From assembly GCA_024709485.1 (NCBI GenBank), contig JANJWO010000012.1:33983-97982 (forward strand): a stretch of 64,000 nt of DNA, in the 5' to 3' direction. Below the pieces are notes generated by a model. That model saw nothing but the letters and a program-made list of their open reading frames with translations, made no database searches and was not told the DNA's origin. The number at the start of each line of letters is the position of its first letter. Positions within the stretch are counted from its first letter, which is position 1. The stretch is from Hydrogenophilaceae bacterium (GTDB lineage: Bacteria > Pseudomonadota > Gammaproteobacteria > Burkholderiales > Thiobacillaceae). Of the stretch, positions 21,475 through 30,098 are shown piece after piece. The translations under genes were made by a program, and so were the position numbers.

Positions 21475-21800
21475 ACATGTCTCCTTCGGTTTGAACATAA
21501 TCGTTTTGTCGAACTGACAGGACCTCCCAGACCGCAACGAACCCAGTCGACCCACTCATAAAGACCGGGCCCCGCCGGCTTTTATTCCATTTTCGCGAAC
21601 AATTTTCATGGCACAAACAGACCAGTTGGCGCCGATTCCCCGCCGCGGCGCCGGGCCCCGAACCGGCGGCCGCGCCGGCGCCCCGTGCGCCATGGGGCAG
21701 AAAGACTTAACAATCAGGCAGATAGGAAAATGGCCGCATTAACTGTTGCCTGCCGCCTGCGGTCGCGCCACAATGACAGCAGCATTGGCTGATACATGAC
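21475..21800. other. Gene-free stretch upstream of the DsrE-like lipoprotein and peroxiredoxin genes
   Basis: These 326 bases separate two divergent genes and should hold both promoters. A very GC-rich inverted repeat with 8-base arms (GGCGCCGG at 21647-21654 and CCGGCGCC at 21675-21682) is the only structure seen. The peroxiredoxin start has no clear Shine-Dalgarno sequence. No convincing -35/-10 pair or RNA gene was recognised. Confidence 0.6.
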
Positions 21801-22256
21801 ATGAAGTTCTCCGACATCCAGGATTTCGAGGCCGACTCCACCGGCGGCCCCATCAAGCTCTCGGCCCACCAGGGCAAGGCAGTCGTACTTTACTTCTACC
21901 CCAAGGACAACACCCCCGGCTGCACCACCGAGGGCATGGAGTTTCGCGACCTGGCGGCAAAGTTCGCGCGCGCCGGCGCCGTCATCTACGGCGCCTCGCG
22001 CGACAGCCTGAAATCGCACCAGAACTTCAAGGCCAAACTGGAACTGCCCTTCGAGCTGATTGCCGACCCGGATGAAACGCTGTGCGAGCTGTTCGGCGTC
22101 ATGAAGCTGAAAAACATGTACGGCAAACAGGTGCGCGGCGTGGAGCGCAGCACCTTCGTGTTCGACGCCGACGGCAAGCCGGTCCGCGAATGGCGCGGCG
22201 TCAAGGCGCCGGGCCATGCCGCGGAAGTCCTCGAATTCCTCAAAACCCTGAAATAG
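21801..22256 (+). CDS. bcp: Peroxiredoxin of the Bcp/PrxQ type
   Basis: A 151-residue thiol peroxidase that reduces hydroperoxides. The peroxidatic Cys41 lies in YPKDNTPGCTTEGMEFRDL, the Bcp signature. The resolving Cys that many Bcp proteins have five residues later is replaced by Met46. The only other Cys is at about 95 (ETLCELFGV), so it is either a 1-Cys enzyme or uses this residue. It is followed 12 bases later by phoH, so the two are likely co-transcribed. Confidence 0.93.
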   Translation: MKFSDIQDFEADSTGGPIKLSAHQGKAVVLYFYPKDNTPGCTTEGMEFRDLAAKFARAGAVIYGASRDSLKSHQNFKAKLELPFELIADPDETLCELFGVMKLKNMYGKQVRGVERSTFVFDADGKPVREWRGVKAPGHAAEVLEFLKTLK

Positions 22257-22268
22257 GCACAGCCCTTC

Positions 22269-23666
22269 ATGGCCAAAAAACCCTCCGCCGCAGCCAAGCT
22301 CTTCGTCCTCGACACCAACGTGCTGATGCACGATCCCACCAGCCTGTTCCGCTTCCAGGAACACGATCTGCTGATTCCCATCATCACGCTGGAGGAACTC
22401 GACCAGCACAAGAAGGGCATGAGCGAAGTCTCGCGCAACGCGCGCCAGGCCAGCCGCTTTCTGGACGAGCTGGTGAAGGGCTGGGAAGACATGGACGAGG
22501 GCATTCCGCTGGGGCCGGCGAGCCATGAAGCCGCCACCGGGCGCCTGTTCCTGCAGACCGAGGCCGTCAACGGCCCGCTGCCGGTTTCGCTCGCCGCCAG
22601 CAAGGTCGACAACCAGATCCTCGGCGTGGTGCTGCATCTCCGGCAGAAGCATCCCAAGCGCCAGGTGGTGCTAGTGTCGAAGGACATCAACATGCGCATC
22701 AAGGCGCGCGCGCTGGGGCTCGCGGCCGAGGACTACTACAACGACAAGGTGCTCGAAGACACCGACCTGCTCTATACCGGGGTCACCGAACTGCCGCCCG
22801 AGTTCTGGGACACGCACGGCAAGGGCATGGAATCCTGGCAGAGCAACAGCCACACCTACTACCGCCTCAAGGGCCCGCTGACCGACGGCTTCCTGGTCAA
22901 CGGCTTCGTCTATCTCGAATCCGAGCCGCCCTTCTACGCCAAGGTGACCTCGGTGAAGGGCAAGACCGTCGAACTGGAGACCATCAAGGACTACAGCCAC
23001 CACAAGAACAACGTCTGGGGCATCACTTCGCGCAACCGCGAGCAGAATTTCGCGCTCAACGTGCTGATGGACCCGGAAATCGACTTCGTCACCCTGCTCG
23101 GCCAGGCCGGCACCGGCAAGACCCTGCTCACCCTGGCCGCCGGCCTCGCGCAGGTGCTGGAAAAGAAGATCTACAGCGAGATCATCATGACCCGCGTCAC
23201 CGTGCCGGTGGGCGAGGACATCGGCTTTTTGCCCGGCACCGAGGAAGAGAAGATGACGCCGTGGATGGGCGCGCTGGAGGACAACCTCGACGTGCTCAAC
23301 AAGACCGACGACGAGGCCGGCGACTGGGGCCGCGCCGCGACCCAGGATTTGATTCGCAGCCGTATCAAGATCAAGTCGCTCAATTTCATGCGCGGCCGCA
23401 CCTTCATCAACAAGTTCCTCATCATCGACGAGGCGCAGAATTTGACGCCGAAGCAGATGAAGACCCTGATCACCCGCGCCGGCCCCGGCACCAAGGTGGT
23501 GTGCCTGGGCAACATCGCGCAGATCGACACGCCGTACTTGACCGAAGGCAGCTCCGGTCTAACCTATGTAGTGGACCACTTCAAGGGCTGGCCGCACAGC
23601 GGCCACGTCACCCTGGCGCGCGGCGAACGCTCGCGCCTCGCCGACTACGCCGCAGAGGTGCTGTAA
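22269..23666 (+). CDS. PhoH-family protein with N-terminal PIN domain (YlaK/PhoH2-type)
   Basis: A 465-residue fusion. The N-terminal PIN nuclease-like domain (about 10-150) has FVLDTNVLMHDP and DQILGVVLHL. The C-terminal PhoH P-loop ATPase has Walker A GQAGTGKTLLTLAAG (about 278-292) and Walker B FLIIDEAQNLTPKQMKTLI. Proteins of this architecture unwind and cut RNA in actinobacteria; activity here is inferred from the family. The gene starts 12 bases after the peroxiredoxin gene. Confidence 0.9.
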   Translation: MAKKPSAAAKLFVLDTNVLMHDPTSLFRFQEHDLLIPIITLEELDQHKKGMSEVSRNARQASRFLDELVKGWEDMDEGIPLGPASHEAATGRLFLQTEAVNGPLPVSLAASKVDNQILGVVLHLRQKHPKRQVVLVSKDINMRIKARALGLAAEDYYNDKVLEDTDLLYTGVTELPPEFWDTHGKGMESWQSNSHTYYRLKGPLTDGFLVNGFVYLESEPPFYAKVTSVKGKTVELETIKDYSHHKNNVWGITSRNREQNFALNVLMDPEIDFVTLLGQAGTGKTLLTLAAGLAQVLEKKIYSEIIMTRVTVPVGEDIGFLPGTEEEKMTPWMGALEDNLDVLNKTDDEAGDWGRAATQDLIRSRIKIKSLNFMRGRTFINKFLIIDEAQNLTPKQMKTLITRAGPGTKVVCLGNIAQIDTPYLTEGSSGLTYVVDHFKGWPHSGHVTLARGERSRLADYAAEVL

Positions 23667-23691
23667 TCCGCAACCATCCAAGGAGACGGCC

Positions 23692-24438
23692 ATGAGACAC
23701 TGGATCGTGCTGGCAGCCGGCATCGCGCTGGCCCTCCCCGCCCACGCCCTGGACCTGAACGAGATGCTGAAAGGCGTGCTGGGCCAGCCTGCCGCCGAAA
23801 AGCCGGCCTCAGGCGGCGTGGACGCCCTCTCCAGCACCGAGATCAATTCCGGCCTCAAGGAAGCGCTGAGCCGCGGCGCCGATGCCGCCGTCACCCAGCT
23901 CGGCAGGCAGGACGGCTTCTTCGGCGACAAGAAGCTGCGCATCCCGCTGCCGGAGCCGCTGAAAAAGACCGAAAAGGCCATGCGCCTTTTGGGCATGGGC
24001 AAGCAGGCCGACGATCTGGTGCTGGCGATGAACCGCGCCGCCGAAGCCGCCGTGCCCGAAGCCAAGACCCTGCTGGTCGACGCGGTCAAGGACATGACGC
24101 TGGAAGACGCCAGGGGCATCCTCACCGGCGGCAAGACCTCGGCCACCGATTTCTTCCGCAGGAAAACCGAAGTCAGGCTCAACGAGCGTTTCCTGCCCAT
24201 CGTCAAGGCCTCGACCGACAAGGTCGGGCTGGCGCAGCAGTACAACCGCTATGCCGGCGCCGCGGCGCAGTACAAGCTGATCGACCAGAAACAGGCCAAC
24301 GTCGAGCAGTACGTCACCCAGCAGGCGCTCGACCGCCTGTACACCGTGATCGGCGAAAAGGAGCAGGCCATCCGCGCCAATCCCCTGCAGGCCGGCAGCG
24401 AGCTACTGAAGAAGGTGTTCGGGGCGGTCGCCAAGTAG
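23692..24438 (+). CDS. DUF4197 family exported protein
   Basis: A 248-residue protein with a signal peptide ([19 protein letters not shown], cut at about 19). The mature helical domain matches the DUF4197 pattern: INSGLKEALSRGADAAV, FFGDKKLRIPLPEPLKK, ATDFFRRKTEVRLNERFLPIV and a C-terminal LDRLYTVIGEKEQAIRANP. The function is unknown. AAGGAGACGGCC precedes the ATG. The last 36 bases overlap the 3' end of the convergent methyltransferase gene. Confidence 0.88.
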   Translation: MRHWIVLAAGIALALPAHALDLNEMLKGVLGQPAAEKPASGGVDALSSTEINSGLKEALSRGADAAVTQLGRQDGFFGDKKLRIPLPEPLKKTEKAMRLLGMGKQADDLVLAMNRAAEAAVPEAKTLLVDAVKDMTLEDARGILTGGKTSATDFFRRKTEVRLNERFLPIVKASTDKVGLAQQYNRYAGAAAQYKLIDQKQANVEQYVTQQALDRLYTVIGEKEQAIRANPLQAGSELLKKVFGAVAK

Positions 24439-25917
24439 GCCCTGGCGCCGGAAAAACTCAAGGTATTGGCGCACGTGCTGCGCCGCCTGTTCGGCGCCAA
24501 GCTCGACGCCCGCCGCGTGCAGCGCCTGCCGCAGCTGTTGCGCCAAGGCTTCGAGCGGCGTGCCGCCATCCATGGCCGCCAGCAGCCCGCGCCCCCACTC
24601 ATCGATATCCAGCGCCTGATGGAAAGCGCTGGTCAGCGGCCAATCTGCCGACGCCTGCGCGCGCGCCAGCCGCGACACCCGCGGGCAACCGTCCGCCGCC
24701 GCCGCGCGCGCGGGGACGCAGGCATGCAGGCGCACGCCGTGCATCTGCGCGAAGTCCAGCAGCGCCTCCAGGAATGCCGCGTCCGCTTCGCCGCGATAGC
24801 CATGCTCGCGCGCCAGTTGCAGGGCGCGCCCCGCCGCCTCGGCATAGCCCAGCACCTGCGGATAATGGCCGGCGAGCACGACCAGGAAGGCTTTGAGCAG
24901 CGGATGGCTGGCCGGCAGGCGTTCGCCGGTGACCGTCGCGAAATGCTGCTCCGTGGCCTCGGCCAAATCCAGTTCGTCCTCCGAGCTCAGCTCCGCGCTG
25001 AAGGCGAGGCTTGTCAGGTTTTCCGCCTGCTGGGGCTGCGGCGGCGACGCATCGTCGCGCACCAGCAGCGCGCGGCGGAAGCGGCTGTCGAGCGCCTCGT
25101 CCAGCGCGGCCTCCGCCTCCAGCCAACGCTCGCGGCGCGCCGCGGGCGACAGCCCCCAGTCGTTTTCCAGCGCCACCCGCGCGCGGCGCGGCCCGGCTTC
25201 GCCCAGGTAGCGCAAGCCCTGCGCATCCGCATCGGCAACGAACTGCGGGAAGGCATAGGCGTTGTTGATGTCGGACAGGTATTCGTGGAACAGGTAGGCG
25301 GCGGAAGCCCGCGTCAGGTAATCCGCCTCCTGTTGCAGGCGCGCGTCGTCGAAGCGGGTCGCGGCCAGCAGGCCGCGCGCGCGCTCCACGCGCCGCATGG
25401 GGCCAAGCTCTGGGCGGTCGTTCTCCACCAGCAGCCGGCGCAGCCGGGCGTAGGTGCGCCAGCCCGCCGCCACGTTGAAACTGAGGTAGGCTACGCCCTG
25501 CGGCCTGAGCAGCCTGCGGCAGGCGGCCAGCAGCGCCGCGCGCACGGAATCCGGCACCCAGGAATACACGCCGTGCGCGATGATGAAGTCGAATGTCCCC
25601 AGATCATCCGGCAGCGCGGCGATGTCGCCGTGCAGCAGCCGGATGTTCACCAGCCCCGCGCGCGCGATGAAGGCGCCGCCCGCCTCCACCTGCACCCGCG
25701 ACAGGTCCACGCCGACGAACGCCCCCAGCGGATAACGCGCGGCCATGGGGATGAGATTGCCGCCCTGGGCGCAGCCCAGCTCCAGCACGCGCGCGGTGCG
25801 CGCATCCGCCGCGGCGAAGCCGTGCAGGCGCGCGAGCGCCGCGAGGAAATCCGGCTCGGTTTCCGGAAACGGCAGGCGGTCGTAGGGCAGTTCGTCGTAG
25901 CCGGGCAGGGTATCCAT
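24403..25917 (-). CDS. SAM-dependent methyltransferase with methyltransferase regulatory domain
   Basis: A protein of 504 residues. The class I methyltransferase domain (about 40-200) has motif I VLELGCAQGGNLIPMA and the acidic end of strand 2 FVGVDLSR. It is followed by a methyltransferase regulatory domain (about 215-300) with the hallmark YLFHEYLSDINNAYAF and a C-terminal helical/winged-helix region. This architecture resembles protein-lysine methyltransferases of the rickettsial PKMT type; the substrate here is unknown. The ATG at 25917 (MDTLPGYDELPYDRLPFPE) is chosen because upstream sequence is low-complexity readthrough. It ends inside the DUF4197 gene, convergent overlap 36 bases. Confidence 0.87.
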   Translation of the reverse strand: MDTLPGYDELPYDRLPFPETEPDFLAALARLHGFAAADARTARVLELGCAQGGNLIPMAARYPLGAFVGVDLSRVQVEAGGAFIARAGLVNIRLLHGDIAALPDDLGTFDFIIAHGVYSWVPDSVRAALLAACRRLLRPQGVAYLSFNVAAGWRTYARLRRLLVENDRPELGPMRRVERARGLLAATRFDDARLQQEADYLTRASAAYLFHEYLSDINNAYAFPQFVADADAQGLRYLGEAGPRRARVALENDWGLSPAARRERWLEAEAALDEALDSRFRRALLVRDDASPPQPQQAENLTSLAFSAELSSEDELDLAEATEQHFATVTGERLPASHPLLKAFLVVLAGHYPQVLGYAEAAGRALQLAREHGYRGEADAAFLEALLDFAQMHGVRLHACVPARAAAADGCPRVSRLARAQASADWPLTSAFHQALDIDEWGRGLLAAMDGGTPLEALAQQLRQALHAAGVELGAEQAAQHVRQYLEFFRRQGLLGDRPEHLLQ

Positions 25918-25972
25918 GGGCGGATTGTGCCGCTTGGCGGGCGCGTCTGTCCAAGCCTTGCGCAAGGCGCGC

Positions 25973-26656
25973 TTATTTGAGCTGGAACTGGAAGGCTTCG
26001 TCGCCCACGCTGACCACGTCGTTCGGCGCCAGCGGCTGCGGGTCGCCGCCGATCGGCATGCCGTTGAGCAGGGCCGGTTTTTTGCCCTCGACATGGGTGA
26101 TGAAATAGCCGTGCGGGCGGCGATTGACCACGGCGACCTGCACGCCCGGCTGGCCGAAGGTGCGCAGCACCCGCGTCAGCTCGATTTCCCGTCCCGCCTG
26201 CGGGCCCTTCGTCATCTTCGCCAGCCCGAGCCTGCCGCCTTCCCGGGCCTGCGCGGCGCGCTTCGCGCCAACCCGTTCCAGGCCGGCCCGCACCGGGGAT
26301 TGCTCGGCCAGTTCCGGCGCGAGCCCCTTGATCACCATGGTCCGGTCCAGGCTGGGGCCGCTCGCCGCCTTCTGGCTGCGGTAGCGGATCTGGCAGCCGG
26401 CAATCTCGATCACGTCGTCATGCTGCAGGATGTGGCGCGCGATCTTGCGGCCGTTGACCAGGGTGCCGTTGGTGCTGCCGAGGTCTTCCAGGATATCGTC
26501 GTTGCCGACCGTGAAAATGGCGGCATGGATGCGGCTCACGCCGGGGCGGGCCAGCTGCAGGCTGCTGTCCGGCAGGCTGCCGATGGTGAAGCGCGACGCG
26601 TCGATGAAGTGGGTTCCCGCCACTTCGCCGTCGATGCTAAGGATCAGTTTCGCCAT
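25973..26656 (-). CDS. FHA-domain protein (two FHA-like domains)
   Basis: A 227-residue cytoplasmic protein. The N-terminal FHA domain (about 1-95) shows FTIGSLPDSSLQL, VSRIHAAI and DLGSTNGTLVNGRKI, the residues that bind phosphothreonine. A second FHA-like fold (about 135-227) has YFITHVEGKKPALLNGMPIGG and ends in QFQLK. It should read phosphorylation marks set by the kinase at 27621 and removed by the phosphatase at 26699. It is downstream of the phosphatase gene on the same strand, separated by 42 bases that hold an 18-base tandem repeat. Confidence 0.92.
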   Translation of the reverse strand: MAKLILSIDGEVAGTHFIDASRFTIGSLPDSSLQLARPGVSRIHAAIFTVGNDDILEDLGSTNGTLVNGRKIARHILQHDDVIEIAGCQIRYRSQKAASGPSLDRTMVIKGLAPELAEQSPVRAGLERVGAKRAAQAREGGRLGLAKMTKGPQAGREIELTRVLRTFGQPGVQVAVVNRRPHGYFITHVEGKKPALLNGMPIGGDPQPLAPNDVVSVGDEAFQFQLK

Positions 26657-26689
26657 GGTGGGTTATTTCGTCATGGTGGATTATTTCGT
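26654..26689. repeat. 18-base tandem duplication over the FHA start site
   Basis: Two copies (26654-26671 and 26672-26689, one mismatch). On the minus strand each contains ATG, and the partially repeated third ATG also occurs, so two ATG-ACG-AAA-stop mini-frames precede the true ATG-GCG-AAA start of the FHA gene. Confidence 0.85.
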
Positions 26690-26698
26690 CATGCCGGA

Positions 26699-27541
26699 TC
26701 AGCGGCCGAAAAGCCGCGAGAAGAACGCGCCGAGCGAGCCGGGCGCCGCCGCCTGGGGAATGAGCTTCGCCAGGATGACGGAGATGTTGTCTTCCCCGCC
26801 GTTGTCGTTTGCGATCATCACCAGTTGCCTGGCGGCGAGCGGCAGATTGGCCTGCAGCGCAGCGAGCGCCAGCTCGATGTCGGCATCGTCCACCATGTCG
26901 TTCAAGCCGTCCGAGCACAGCAGGTAGATGTCGCCGGCGCGGGCGTCGCTGTCCATCAGGCTGGCCTCCACCTCCTCCTTGAGGCCGAGGCCGCGCGTCA
27001 CCAGATGCCGGTTGTGCGAAGCTTCCGCGTCGCTGGCGCTGACCATGCCCAGATCGATCTGCTCCTGCACGATGGAGTGATCGTGGGTCATCAGTTCGAG
27101 CCGTCCGTCCCGCAGCCGGTAGATGCGCGAGTCGCCGACATGCGCCAGCGTCACCCGCTCGCCATGCAGATGCAGGAGCGCGACGGTCGAGCCCATCACC
27201 TGCTCCTTGCCGGCGCCCTGGGCGAGCCTGCGGCCCTCCGTGTAAATCAGCCGGTTGGCGGCCTTGACGGCCTGCTCAAGCAGCGCCCGCGCATCGCCGA
27301 AGGCGTTTTTCTTCAGGCCGTCTTCCACCACTTCCATGATGGAGCGGGTGGCAAGCTCGCTCGCGACATTGCCGGCCTTGTAGCCGCCCATGCCGTCGGC
27401 CAGCACCAGCAGGCCCAGCCTGGCGTTGGTGGCGATGCTGTCCTCGTTGAGGTTGCGGATCACGCCGACATCGGTTGCGGCGGCGATTTCAAGCGCCAGC
27501 GGCTTGGCAGCGGCTCGTTTTTGCATGAGTCTTTTTTGCAT
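26699..27541 (-). CDS. PP2C-type Ser/Thr protein phosphatase
   Basis: A protein of 280 residues. It has the metal-binding motifs of the PPM family: VIRNLNEDSIAT (motif 1), LLVLADGMGGYKAGNVAS (motif 2), LAHVGDSRIYRLRDG, LLCSDGLNDMVDDADI and DNGGEDNISVIL. It dephosphorylates Ser/Thr and should counteract the divergently encoded kinase. Two possible starts lie in a duplicated stretch (MQKRLMQKRA at 27541 and 27526). It is followed by the FHA gene, a pairing typical of bacterial Hanks-kinase modules. Confidence 0.93.
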   Translation of the reverse strand: MQKRLMQKRAAAKPLALEIAAATDVGVIRNLNEDSIATNARLGLLVLADGMGGYKAGNVASELATRSIMEVVEDGLKKNAFGDARALLEQAVKAANRLIYTEGRRLAQGAGKEQVMGSTVALLHLHGERVTLAHVGDSRIYRLRDGRLELMTHDHSIVQEQIDLGMVSASDAEASHNRHLVTRGLGLKEEVEASLMDSDARAGDIYLLCSDGLNDMVDDADIELALAALQANLPLAARQLVMIANDNGGEDNISVILAKLIPQAAAPGSLGAFFSRLFGR

Positions 27542-27552
27542 GAGGTGTTTGT

Positions 27553-27558
27553 TATAAT
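27553..27558 (+). promoter_or_regulatory. Putative -10 box for the Ser/Thr kinase gene
   Basis: A perfect TATAAT lies 62 bases ahead of the kinase ATG in a short AT-rich island between the divergent phosphatase and kinase genes. The -35 region is a T-rich stretch without a clear hexamer. Confidence 0.35.
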
Positions 27559-27620
27559 TTTCGCGCCCATTCTCACACCATAAAACAACACAAGGCAAGC
27601 CCTTCCCTTACCAACCGCGC

Positions 27621-29078
27621 ATGCTCAATCAGAAATCAATCGGCCGCTACGAGGTCGTCTCCGTGCTGGGCCAGGGCGCGATGGGCACGGTGTACAAGGC
27701 ATCCGACCCGGTCATCGAGCGCGCCGTCGCCATCAAGACCATCAATCTGGAACTGTCCCGGGAAGAGCGCGCCGAATTCGAGGAACGCTTCTACCGCGAG
27801 GCCAAGTCGGCCGGGCGCCTCAACCATCCCAACATCGTCACCATCTACGACGTCGGCGAAACCGAGGACGCCGCCTACATCGCCATGGAATACATCGAGG
27901 GCGAGCCGCTGCGCGACGTGCTCGATTCCGGCGTGGTGCTGCCCCTGAAGCGCATCTGCCAGATCGCCGTGCAGGTGGCCAACGCGCTGAATTACGCGCA
28001 CGAGAACGGCGTCGTGCACCGCGACATCAAACCCGCCAACATCATGATCTCGCGCAGCCGCGAGGCCAAGATCATGGACTTCGGCATCGCCCTCATCCCC
28101 ACCGGCTCGCGCACCCAGGCCGGCACCGTGCTGGGCTCGCCCAAGTACATGGCGCCCGAGCAGCTGGCCGGCCAGGCGACCGACGGCCGCGCCGACCTCT
28201 TCTCGCTGGGCGCGGTGCTCTACGAAATGCTCACCGGCGCCACCCCCTTCAACGGCGACAACCTCGGCGCCATCATGTACAAGATCATGAACGAGGAGCC
28301 GGTGCCGCCGAGCCGGCTCAACGCGCGCGTGCCCGAGGTGTTCGACCGCATCCTCGCCCGCGCCCTGGCCAAGCGGCCCGAAGACCGCTATCCGAACGCG
28401 CAGGAATTTTCCCGCGCGCTCAGGAGCGAGGCAGTGCTGGCCGTGCTCAATCCCGCGCAGCCGCCGCAGCCCGCGCAAAAGAATGCGGCGAGCGCAGCCC
28501 GGCGGCAGGCCGAAACCGACAGCGACCCGCTCGACGTCAAGACTGAAATCCTGTTGCCGCCGCCGCAGCACCGGAGCGGCAAGCGCGCGCCCGCCGCCGC
28601 GCCGGCCGCGAAAAGCGCCCGCCGCCCCCGGCGCTACGCCCTGCTGCTGGCGATTCCGGCCACGGCGCTGGCGGCCTACCTCGCGCTGAAACCTGCCGCC
28701 GAGGCGCCGGTGGCCGCCGCCGCCGATGCCGGCGCACAAACCGAGGCCGGTGAAGCCGCGCCGCCGCCGGTGGCCATCATCCCCCCACAAGCGGCGCCGG
28801 CGCAGCCGCCGTCCCCCGCCCCTGCAACGGTGCCTGCAGCGAACAAGACAACGGTTGCCGCGGCAGGCGCGCATGCCACGCTGTCGCTTGCCATCACCCC
28901 CTGGGGCGAGGTCTTCGTCGACGGCAAACTGGCCGGCATCTCGCCGCCGCTGACCCGCCTGGAACTGCCGGCGGGCGCGCACACCATCGAAATCCGCAAC
29001 GGCACGTTCGCAAGCCACCGTGTTAAAGTGAACCTGGCCGCGGACCAGGACCTGAAGATCAAGCACAAATTCAAATGA
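27621..29078 (+). CDS. Membrane-anchored Ser/Thr protein kinase with C-terminal PEGA domain
   Basis: A 485-residue Hanks-type kinase. The kinase domain (about 8-270) has the glycine loop VLGQGAMGTVYKA, the ATP Lys in VAIKTIN, the catalytic HRDIKPANIMI, DFGIA, and APEQL in the activation region. A low-complexity Ala/Pro linker flanks one membrane helix (about 337-355). The periplasmic C-terminus is a PEGA domain (AITPWGEVFVDGKLAGISPP). The reader (FHA) and eraser (PP2C) are encoded divergently upstream. The stop overlaps the start of the TssQ-like gene by four bases. Confidence 0.94.
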   Translation: MLNQKSIGRYEVVSVLGQGAMGTVYKASDPVIERAVAIKTINLELSREERAEFEERFYREAKSAGRLNHPNIVTIYDVGETEDAAYIAMEYIEGEPLRDVLDSGVVLPLKRICQIAVQVANALNYAHENGVVHRDIKPANIMISRSREAKIMDFGIALIPTGSRTQAGTVLGSPKYMAPEQLAGQATDGRADLFSLGAVLYEMLTGATPFNGDNLGAIMYKIMNEEPVPPSRLNARVPEVFDRILARALAKRPEDRYPNAQEFSRALRSEAVLAVLNPAQPPQPAQKNAASAARRQAETDSDPLDVKTEILLPPPQHRSGKRAPAAAPAAKSARRPRRYALLLAIPATALAAYLALKPAAEAPVAAAADAGAQTEAGEAAPPPVAIIPPQAAPAQPPSPAPATVPAANKTTVAAAGAHATLSLAITPWGEVFVDGKLAGISPPLTRLELPAGAHTIEIRNGTFASHRVKVNLAADQDLKIKHKFK

Positions 29079-29506
29079 GACGAGACCCGCTCAACACCCT
29101 TCGCGCAATCCTGCTGGCCGCATGCGGCGCCCTGCTGATGAGCGCGTGCTCGACCGCCTTCGTGCGCGACACCGGACTCGACAAGCTCGCCCCGCGCAAG
29201 GCCGAGCAGGACCTGTCCAGCGGCATCCACGCCTACGAGGACGGCAACTACAAAGGCGCGCAAACCCATCTGCAAGACGCGCTCGACGCCGGCCTGCTGC
29301 TGAATTCCGACAAGGTGGTGGCGCACAAGTACCTCGCCTTCATCCACTGCGCGCACGGCCGCGTGAGTCCGTGCCGCGAGGAATTCCGCCAAGCCCTGCA
29401 GCTCGATCCCAAGCTCGAACTGGGCCAGACCGAAGCCGGCCACCCGGCCTGGGGGCCGGTGTTCAAGGGCGCCAAGGCGGAAATGGCGAAGAAGCAGCAG
29501 AAGTGA
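29075..29506 (+). CDS. TssQ-like lipoprotein with TPR-type helices
   Basis: A 143-residue lipoprotein. The signal peptide ends in a lipobox (LLMSAC, Cys about 26). The mature part has TPR-like helices and the end motif EAGHPAWGPVFKGAK, with AEQDLSSGIHAYEDGNYKGA and VVAHKYLAFIHCAHGR, all typical of the TssQ family of type VI secretion-associated lipoproteins. The ATGA overlap with the kinase gene implies coupling. No type VI structural genes are in the window, so the role may be in the kinase pathway rather than secretion. Confidence 0.8.
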   Translation: MRRDPLNTLRAILLAACGALLMSACSTAFVRDTGLDKLAPRKAEQDLSSGIHAYEDGNYKGAQTHLQDALDAGLLLNSDKVVAHKYLAFIHCAHGRVSPCREEFRQALQLDPKLELGQTEAGHPAWGPVFKGAKAEMAKKQQK

Positions 29507-29573
29507 CCGCAGCCCCGCCGCGGGCCGCATGCGGCGAACAAATCAACCACACAAGCACAACAAGGGAGGCAAC

Positions 29574-30026
29574 ATGATTTCAGGCAGCAAACTCTTCATC
29601 TCGGCGTGTCTCGTCGCGACAGCGCTGACGAGCGGATGCGCGTCGGTGCCGATGGCATCGCTCGACGACGACGCCCAGGCCAAGACCTTCGCGGTCAAGG
29701 AAGGCAAGTCCAGCATCTACGTCTACCGCAACGAATCCTTCGGCGGCGCAATCCCGATCACGGTGGCGCTGAACGGCAAGCTCGCCGGGCAGACCGGGCC
29801 GCAGACCTTCTTCCTGTTCGAAGTCGATCCCGGCGCGCACGAAGTGAGCTCCATCGCGGAAAACAACTCCCTGCTCAAGCTCAACACCGAGCCGGGCAAG
29901 TCCTATTTCGTCTGGCAGGAAGTGAAGATGGGGATGTGGATGGCGCGCTCCCTGCTGCAGCAGGTCGACGACGCGGCCGGCCGCAAGGGCGTGGCCGAGT
30001 GCAAGCGGGCGCAGGCGAACTTCTAG
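29574..30026 (+). CDS. DUF2846-family lipoprotein
   Basis: A 150-residue protein with a lipoprotein signal (LVATALTSGC, Cys about 22). The mature DUF2846-like domain contains KSSIYVYRNESFGGAIPITV, TFFLFEVDPGAHEVSSI and EPGKSYFVWQEVKMGMW. The function is unknown. The start is fixed by AGGGAGGCAAC ahead of the ATG. It is followed by a strong terminator and may be the last gene of the kinase operon. Confidence 0.85.
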   Translation: MISGSKLFISACLVATALTSGCASVPMASLDDDAQAKTFAVKEGKSSIYVYRNESFGGAIPITVALNGKLAGQTGPQTFFLFEVDPGAHEVSSIAENNSLLKLNTEPGKSYFVWQEVKMGMWMARSLLQQVDDAAGRKGVAECKRAQANF

Positions 30027-30047
30027 CCGCCCGCACGCCCACAAAAA

Positions 30048-30081
30048 AAACGGCCGTTTCCGCAATCGGAAACGGCCGTTT
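30048..30081. terminator. Bidirectional terminator between the DUF2846 and rhlE genes
   Basis: A perfect 15-base-pair stem (AAACGGCCGTTTCCG and its complement) with a CAAT loop. A-run on the left and T-rich sequence on the right suit termination of both converging genes. Confidence 0.9.
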
Positions 30082-30098
30082 ACCTTTTGCCTGTTACC

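Noticed and set aside
21608..21742. A 44-codon frame (MAQTDQLAPIPRRG...) between the DsrE-like and peroxiredoxin genes
   Set aside because: No ribosome binding site, no conservation cue, and low-complexity composition over a GC-rich inverted repeat.
29075..29506. Evidence for a type VI secretion system
   Set aside because: Only the TssQ-like lipoprotein and the kinase module are present. No tss structural gene is in the window, so a secretion system is not claimed.
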